From: JBLRWS01 sp047921075
GTDB lineage: Bacteria > Bacteroidota > Rhodothermia > Balneolales > Balneolaceae
Length of the DNA: 17,347 bases
Assembly (NCBI GenBank): GCA_047921075.1
Contig: JBLRWS010000050.1
Span: 1 to 17,347, forward strand
Direction of reading: 5' to 3'
A program made the translations under genes and the position numbers. Below, one piece after another: positions 13,921-17,347 of this stretch. Numbering within the stretch: the first letter of the stretch is position 1; each line of letters begins with the position of its first letter. The notes under the pieces were generated by a model, which worked only from the letters and a program-made list of their open reading frames with translations, did not search any database and was not told where the DNA came from.

Positions 13921-14949
13921 TTACTCTTCCCGCCAGATTTTCACATCCCGAAAACCAAGTGAATTGGCCGATGCCCGAAACATGCCGGGTGTGTTCATAT
14001 CGGTAACGATATTGCCGTTGGCATCCACCGCAATAAATCCGGCGTCCCCCGGCTGCAATCGCTCTTCAAGAACAAAGGTTACCGCCTCGTCGAGTGTGGC
14101 TCCGCTAAACTCCATATAATTGGCAATGGTATTGGCCGATATCTGCTCCATAATACGCTCTCCCCAGCCGGTGGCGGAAACCGCCGCAACGTGATTGGCA
14201 AACGTGCCCGACCCGATGATGGGCACATCCCCCACACGGCCAAACTGCTTGTTGGTCATGCCCCCGGTGGAGGTAGCCGCCGCAAGATTCCCGTTTTGAT
14301 CGAGCGCTACGGCACCGACCGTTCCGAACTTTTTGTCGTCAATCCAGTGGTGCGACTCTGCCGATGGTGTGTGCAGAACCGCAGACTCTTCCTGCGCACG
14401 CTGCCACTGTTCATATCTGTTTTGTGTGAAAAAGTGATCGTTCTCAACACGCTCCACATCGGTTTGATCGGCATACTGCTCTGCACCCGCTCCCGAAAAA
14501 AAGATGTGGCGAGACTCTTCCATCACGATACGAGCCAATGTGATCGGGTTTTTAACGGTCGTTAAACCGGTGAGAGCGCCGGCCTGAAGCGTGCTCCCAT
14601 CCATAATGGCCGCATCCAGCTCGTGGGTGCCTTCGCTTGTAAACACCGATCCCTTACCGGCATTGAACAGCGGATTGTCTTCCAACTCCATCACTACTCG
14701 CTCCACGGCGTCCAGTGCCGAGCCGCCATCGCGCAGCACCACCTCACCTACACGCAGCGCGCGCTCCAAGCCATCATAATACTGCTGGCGAATGGAGTCG
14801 GGCAGATCCTGCGAAATGGTTCCTGCGCCTCCATGCAAGGCAACCGCCCATTCAGGCCGTTCATCCGCTGAGGGTTGGGTGCCTTCGTTGCAGGCAGTGA
14901 ACAGAAGTGACAAACCAAAAAAGAGAAGCAGGGGAAGACGTGTAGACAT
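13921..14949 (-). CDS. Lipoprotein isoaspartyl peptidase/L-asparaginase (Ntn hydrolase)
   Basis: A 342-residue precursor from ATG 14949, where a lipoprotein signal begins (MSTRLPLLLF, a hydrophobic core, lipobox LFTAC with Cys20); an ATG 21 bases upstream adds only a few residues. It is a plant-type (class 2) asparaginase: WAVALHGGAGTI at 34-45, NPLFNAGKGSVFT (about 92-104), AAIMDGSTLQAGA, then FGTVGAVALDQNGNLAAATS, in which Thr210 is the expected self-cleavage site and nucleophile, followed by STGGMTNKQFGRVGDVPIIG. Autoproteolysis before Thr210 should give alpha and beta chains. It hydrolyses beta-aspartyl peptides and L-asparagine. Membrane anchoring places it in the periplasm or at the surface, suiting scavenging of damaged peptides. 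It converges on the Asp-rich protein gene. Confidence 0.93.
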   Translation of the reverse strand: MSTRLPLLLFFGLSLLFTACNEGTQPSADERPEWAVALHGGAGTISQDLPDSIRQQYYDGLERALRVGEVVLRDGGSALDAVERVVMELEDNPLFNAGKGSVFTSEGTHELDAAIMDGSTLQAGALTGLTTVKNPITLARIVMEESRHIFFSGAGAEQYADQTDVERVENDHFFTQNRYEQWQRAQEESAVLHTPSAESHHWIDDKKFGTVGAVALDQNGNLAAATSTGGMTNKQFGRVGDVPIIGSGTFANHVAAVSATGWGERIMEQISANTIANYMEFSGATLDEAVTFVLEERLQPGDAGFIAVDANGNIVTDMNTPGMFRASANSLGFRDVKIWREE

Positions 14950-15012
14950 GACAGACCGTTTTATAATCAAGTTTCGATTGCACCAGTGAGTTCATGAAGG
15001 TACCACAGAAAC

Positions 15013-15050
15013 TCCAAAAAATAAAAAACCCCGCCGGTATGGCAGGGCTT
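15013..15050 (-). terminator. Terminator of the nfeD-slipin operon
   Basis: On the minus strand GCCCTGCC pairs with GGCGGGGT (two wobble pairs) around the loop ATACC and is followed by TTTTTTATTTTTTGG. It lies about 30 bases past the slipin stop and upstream of the asparaginase start, separating the two transcripts. Confidence 0.8.
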
Positions 15051-15080
15051 TATCAATCGTTCGTAAAAGAGTGCTATACC

Positions 15081-15863
15081 CTATTCCTCTTTTTTCCTAT
15101 TGGGACGAAACGACTCCATAAAATCCATCGGGATAGGCAAGAATGTAAACGTTGAATTCTCTTCACTGATCTCGTTCATTGTTTGCAGATAACGAAGCTG
15201 CAACGCCGTTGGCACATCCTGAATCATACGTCCGGCTTCTACCAGCTTCGCGGCGGCTTCAAATTCACCCTGTGCATTGATAATTTTCGCCCGTCGATCC
15301 CGCTCCGATTCTGCTTGACGCGCCATGGCCCGCTTCATGCTTTCGGGCAGAATAACATCCCGAACCTCAACCGATACCACTTTCACGCCCCATGGATCGG
15401 TCTGCCGATCGATGATGTCCTGAATCGTTTTGTTGATTTTTTCCCGCTCGGCAAGAATTTCATCCAACTCGAACTGGCCGATCACGCTACGAAGCGTGGT
15501 TTGGGCAAGCATGGATGTTGCAGCAATATATCGTTCTACCTGAATAACCGCCTTTTCGGCATCTATCACGCGGAAAAAGGTAATCGCATCAACGTTTACC
15601 GTAACGTTGTCTTTGGTGATGGCTTCCTGCTTATCCACGTTGATGGTAAGCACCCGGAGGTCAACCCGTTCAATCTTATCAATGAACGGTATCAAAATGA
15701 TAAACCCGGGGCCTTTTGTGGATTGGAATTTACCGAGTCGAAAAATGACGCCCCGCTCGTACTCGCGTAAAATTTTGAACATTTGGGGTAAAAAGACCGA
15801 CAGAAATATGACGATCGTAATGACCCATACAATTAAATTTGAAAGTGCTCCTACATCATCCAT
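15081..15863 (-). CDS. Slipin (stomatin/band 7, SPFH family)
   Basis: A 260-residue protein. One N-terminal membrane helix (about 8-28) is followed by the SPFH domain: EYERGVIFRLGKFQSTKGPG (34-53), PFIDKIERVDLR, then TKDNVTVNVDAITFFRV (83-99), YIAATSMLAQTTLRSVIGQF and ELDEILAEREKINKTIQ. The region GVKVVSVEVRDVILPESMKRAMARQAESER (about 159-188) and the following helices drive oligomerisation. Slipins form ring-like membrane scaffolds and partner with NfeD proteases. The start codon overlaps the end of the NfeD gene by eight bases (ATGGATGA), so translation is probably coupled. Length and motifs are standard for bacterial slipins. Confidence 0.95.
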   Translation of the reverse strand: MDDVGALSNLIVWVITIVIFLSVFLPQMFKILREYERGVIFRLGKFQSTKGPGFIILIPFIDKIERVDLRVLTINVDKQEAITKDNVTVNVDAITFFRVIDAEKAVIQVERYIAATSMLAQTTLRSVIGQFELDEILAEREKINKTIQDIIDRQTDPWGVKVVSVEVRDVILPESMKRAMARQAESERDRRAKIINAQGEFEAAAKLVEAGRMIQDVPTALQLRYLQTMNEISEENSTFTFLPIPMDFMESFRPNRKKEE

Positions 15864-17205
15864 TGGTGGACTCCATGGTTTGGTTTGGTTTTTTTGTTAC
15901 AATGGCCTTCAATCCTTCAAAACGTTTGATAATACAGCGGTCGCCTTCTTCCAAAACAACATCGCTCTCGGCGTGCCAGTATTCGCCGTTATGGAAAATA
16001 CGCCCGGAAATTTCGGGGGTGATTCGATCGGTCACTTCCGCTTCTTTGCCCACCTCGTACTCCATGCCGATCCGGTGGCCTGTAAATTGTGCTTTAATAC
16101 CGGATGAGACAATCCAGGCAAAAAAGAGTACGGTTACAATGGTGGCGGGTATCAACCAATACCACGACAGCTGCATATCCTCGGGCAGATCCTGAAATAG
16201 CATTAACGCTCCTAAAAAGAAAGACACGGCTCCTCCGGTTATAAGTATTCCAAACGCCGGTGTAAACGCTTCGGCAACAAAGAGTATAATGGCTAAAAAG
16301 ATAAGTACAAAACCGGCAATGTTGATCGGCATCGCGGCCACTCCATATAAGAGTAAAATCAACGCAATAACACCGGCCACACCCGGAACAATAGCCCCCG
16401 GGTTCGACACCTCCCCGATAATACCGTAAATGGCTACCAGCGTAAGGATGAGCATCACTTCGGGGCGAAGAATAAAGCTGAAGAAAATTTCGGCCAGGTT
16501 TTGCGGAATCTCATTTCGCGACGCGCCATCCGTCCGCAACGTACGCCCGTCGATCGTCATTCCGTCAATCTGAGCCAATAAATCATCCATATCATCGGCA
16601 ATCAGGTCGATCACGTTCAGCTCCAGCGCTTCCGCAGACGTGATGGAGGCGCCATCGCGTACCGCTTCTTTAGCCCATTCCGCATTGCGCCCCCGCTCTT
16701 CGGCTATCGATTCGATATAACTCTCCGAGAAGTTGAAAATTTTCTTCTGCGCCACGGTATCCATCTCTCCGCCCCCCATGGTAACCGGAGATGCCGCGCC
16801 GATATTGGTAGCAGGCGCCATGGCTGCAATGTGAGCTGCCAACGTAATAAATGTGCCCGCACTGCCCGCATTGGCACCACGGGGAGAAACATACACCACA
16901 ATTGGGTGACGCGACTCGAGCATCACCTGAACAATATCTTGCGTAGAGTCGAGCAAGCCACCCGGCGTGTCGAGCTCCATAATCAGAGCCTCATCGTTTC
17001 GTTCGATCGACTTGCGCAGGCTTCGCGTAATGTATTGAGTAGTAGTGGGGCCGATGGTGCCCTCTACGCGAATCACACTAACGGTGCCCGCCTGGCGTGA
17101 TGTCTCTACAGCGGGCTCTTGTGGCGGATCGACATCCTGAATGGCCAGAAAAAAGCCGGAAGCGAATAGCAGAAATGGTAAAATATGTCGGGCAGAAGTT
17201 TTCAT
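15856..17205 (-). CDS. nfeD: NfeD long form: ClpP-class membrane serine protease
   Basis: A 449-residue protein from ATG 17205 (ATG 17214 is an alternative; the frame stays open to 17292 but that extension overlaps the upstream reading frame). A signal peptide occupies about 1-22. The ClpP-like protease domain (about 41-210) has LDTPGGLLDST, then VSPRGANAGSAGTFITLAAH with the nucleophile Ser115, and a probable catalytic Lys at 154 or 155 in VAQKKIF, followed by ERGRNAEWA and the DGASITSAEAL block. Several membrane helices fill about 240-375. The C-terminal NfeD OB-fold (about 380-440) includes GKEAEVTDRITPEISGRIFHNGEYW. In archaea the homologue cleaves the C-terminus of its slipin partner, which here is the next gene, so a membrane quality-control pair is likely. 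Confidence 0.94.
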   Translation of the reverse strand: MKTSARHILPFLLFASGFFLAIQDVDPPQEPAVETSRQAGTVSVIRVEGTIGPTTTQYITRSLRKSIERNDEALIMELDTPGGLLDSTQDIVQVMLESRHPIVVYVSPRGANAGSAGTFITLAAHIAAMAPATNIGAASPVTMGGGEMDTVAQKKIFNFSESYIESIAEERGRNAEWAKEAVRDGASITSAEALELNVIDLIADDMDDLLAQIDGMTIDGRTLRTDGASRNEIPQNLAEIFFSFILRPEVMLILTLVAIYGIIGEVSNPGAIVPGVAGVIALILLLYGVAAMPINIAGFVLIFLAIILFVAEAFTPAFGILITGGAVSFFLGALMLFQDLPEDMQLSWYWLIPATIVTVLFFAWIVSSGIKAQFTGHRIGMEYEVGKEAEVTDRITPEISGRIFHNGEYWHAESDVVLEEGDRCIIKRFEGLKAIVTKKPNQTMESTNG

Positions 17206-17281
17206 GTGCACCATTAAGAAAGGTTTTCCGGGCAAAAGGGTTCCGGTTACAGGACGGTAAAATACGGATTTTGAGTGTAAG

Positions 17282-17347
17282 TTATTGGGCACTGGGTATT
17301 TCCGGCAGGGCTCTTTTTATCTGCTCATTCCAACCCTGGACAGCAAA
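17282..17347 (-). CDS. Partial 3' end of an upstream minus-strand reading frame
   Basis: From the window edge the minus strand is open for 21 codons, ending FAVQGWNEQIKRALPEIPSAQ and a TAA at 17282-17284. The stop lies 76 bases before the NfeD start, a normal operon spacing. The fragment is too short to identify or to prove coding. Confidence 0.35.
   Translation of the reverse strand, partial: FAVQGWNEQIKRALPEIPSAQ

Noticed and set aside
13870..13925. Terminator between the convergent Asp-rich and asparaginase genes
   Set aside because: Only a 5-bp stem (TTGCC/GGCAA) without a U-tract and a loose 5-bp GC pairing are present; too weak to call.

Overview
The window looks like a chromosomal core region of a Gram-negative bacterium in the Bacteroidota sensu lato, most likely of the Balneolota/Rhodothermota type. 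Three things point there: several upstream regions carry a TAnnTTTG-like -7 element (best cases at 10184-10191 and 10234-10241), ribosome-binding sites are mostly weak with several GTG starts, and secreted proteins have clear lipoboxes beside a NfeD/slipin pair and a DivIVA-domain protein. The lineage is inferred from sequence style and gene content only. No transposase, phage gene, tRNA or CRISPR array is visible.

Left part (1-4890). Positions 1-303 hold no convincing gene but are strongly folded: a long imperfect inverted repeat (9-118) runs straight into a terminator-like hairpin (120-151). A multidomain glycosyltransferase/TPR protein (304-2607, +) follows, converging on a SirB1-type transglutaminase-fold protein (2624-3463, -). 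That gene diverges from an arginine deiminase (3640-4875, +).

Middle part (4891-10070). A plus-strand run encodes an M50 membrane metalloprotease, a small TPR-like lipoprotein and SmpB, the tmRNA partner. It ends at a bidirectional terminator shared with a minus-strand exported DUF4168-like protein. Next, on the minus strand, lies the RNase P RNA gene (rnpB, about 7829-8169) with its own terminator. Upstream of it is a Nif3-family/coiled-coil pair. The coiled-coil protein belongs to the C4 zinc-ribbon family but has lost all four cysteines.

Right part (10306-17347). A plus-strand series carries YggS (PLP homeostasis), a PspB-like one-pass membrane protein, a DivIVA-domain coiled-coil protein, a class I purine nucleoside phosphorylase with an Asn-to-Asp change at the base-recognition position, and an unrecognised protein with a very Asp-rich linker. 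It converges on minus-strand genes: a lipoprotein isoaspartyl peptidase/asparaginase, then a translationally coupled NfeD-protease/slipin operon with its own terminator. The right edge cuts the 3' end of a further minus-strand reading frame.

Most of the window is housekeeping: RNA processing and ribosome rescue (rnpB, smpB), membrane proteolysis and quality control (M50, NfeD, slipin), nucleoside salvage and amino-acid turnover. No complete novel defence or mobile system was found. The best leads are the cysteine-less zinc ribbon, the folded region at the left edge, the PNP variant, the Asp-rich protein, and the YggS-PspB-like-DivIVA cluster.
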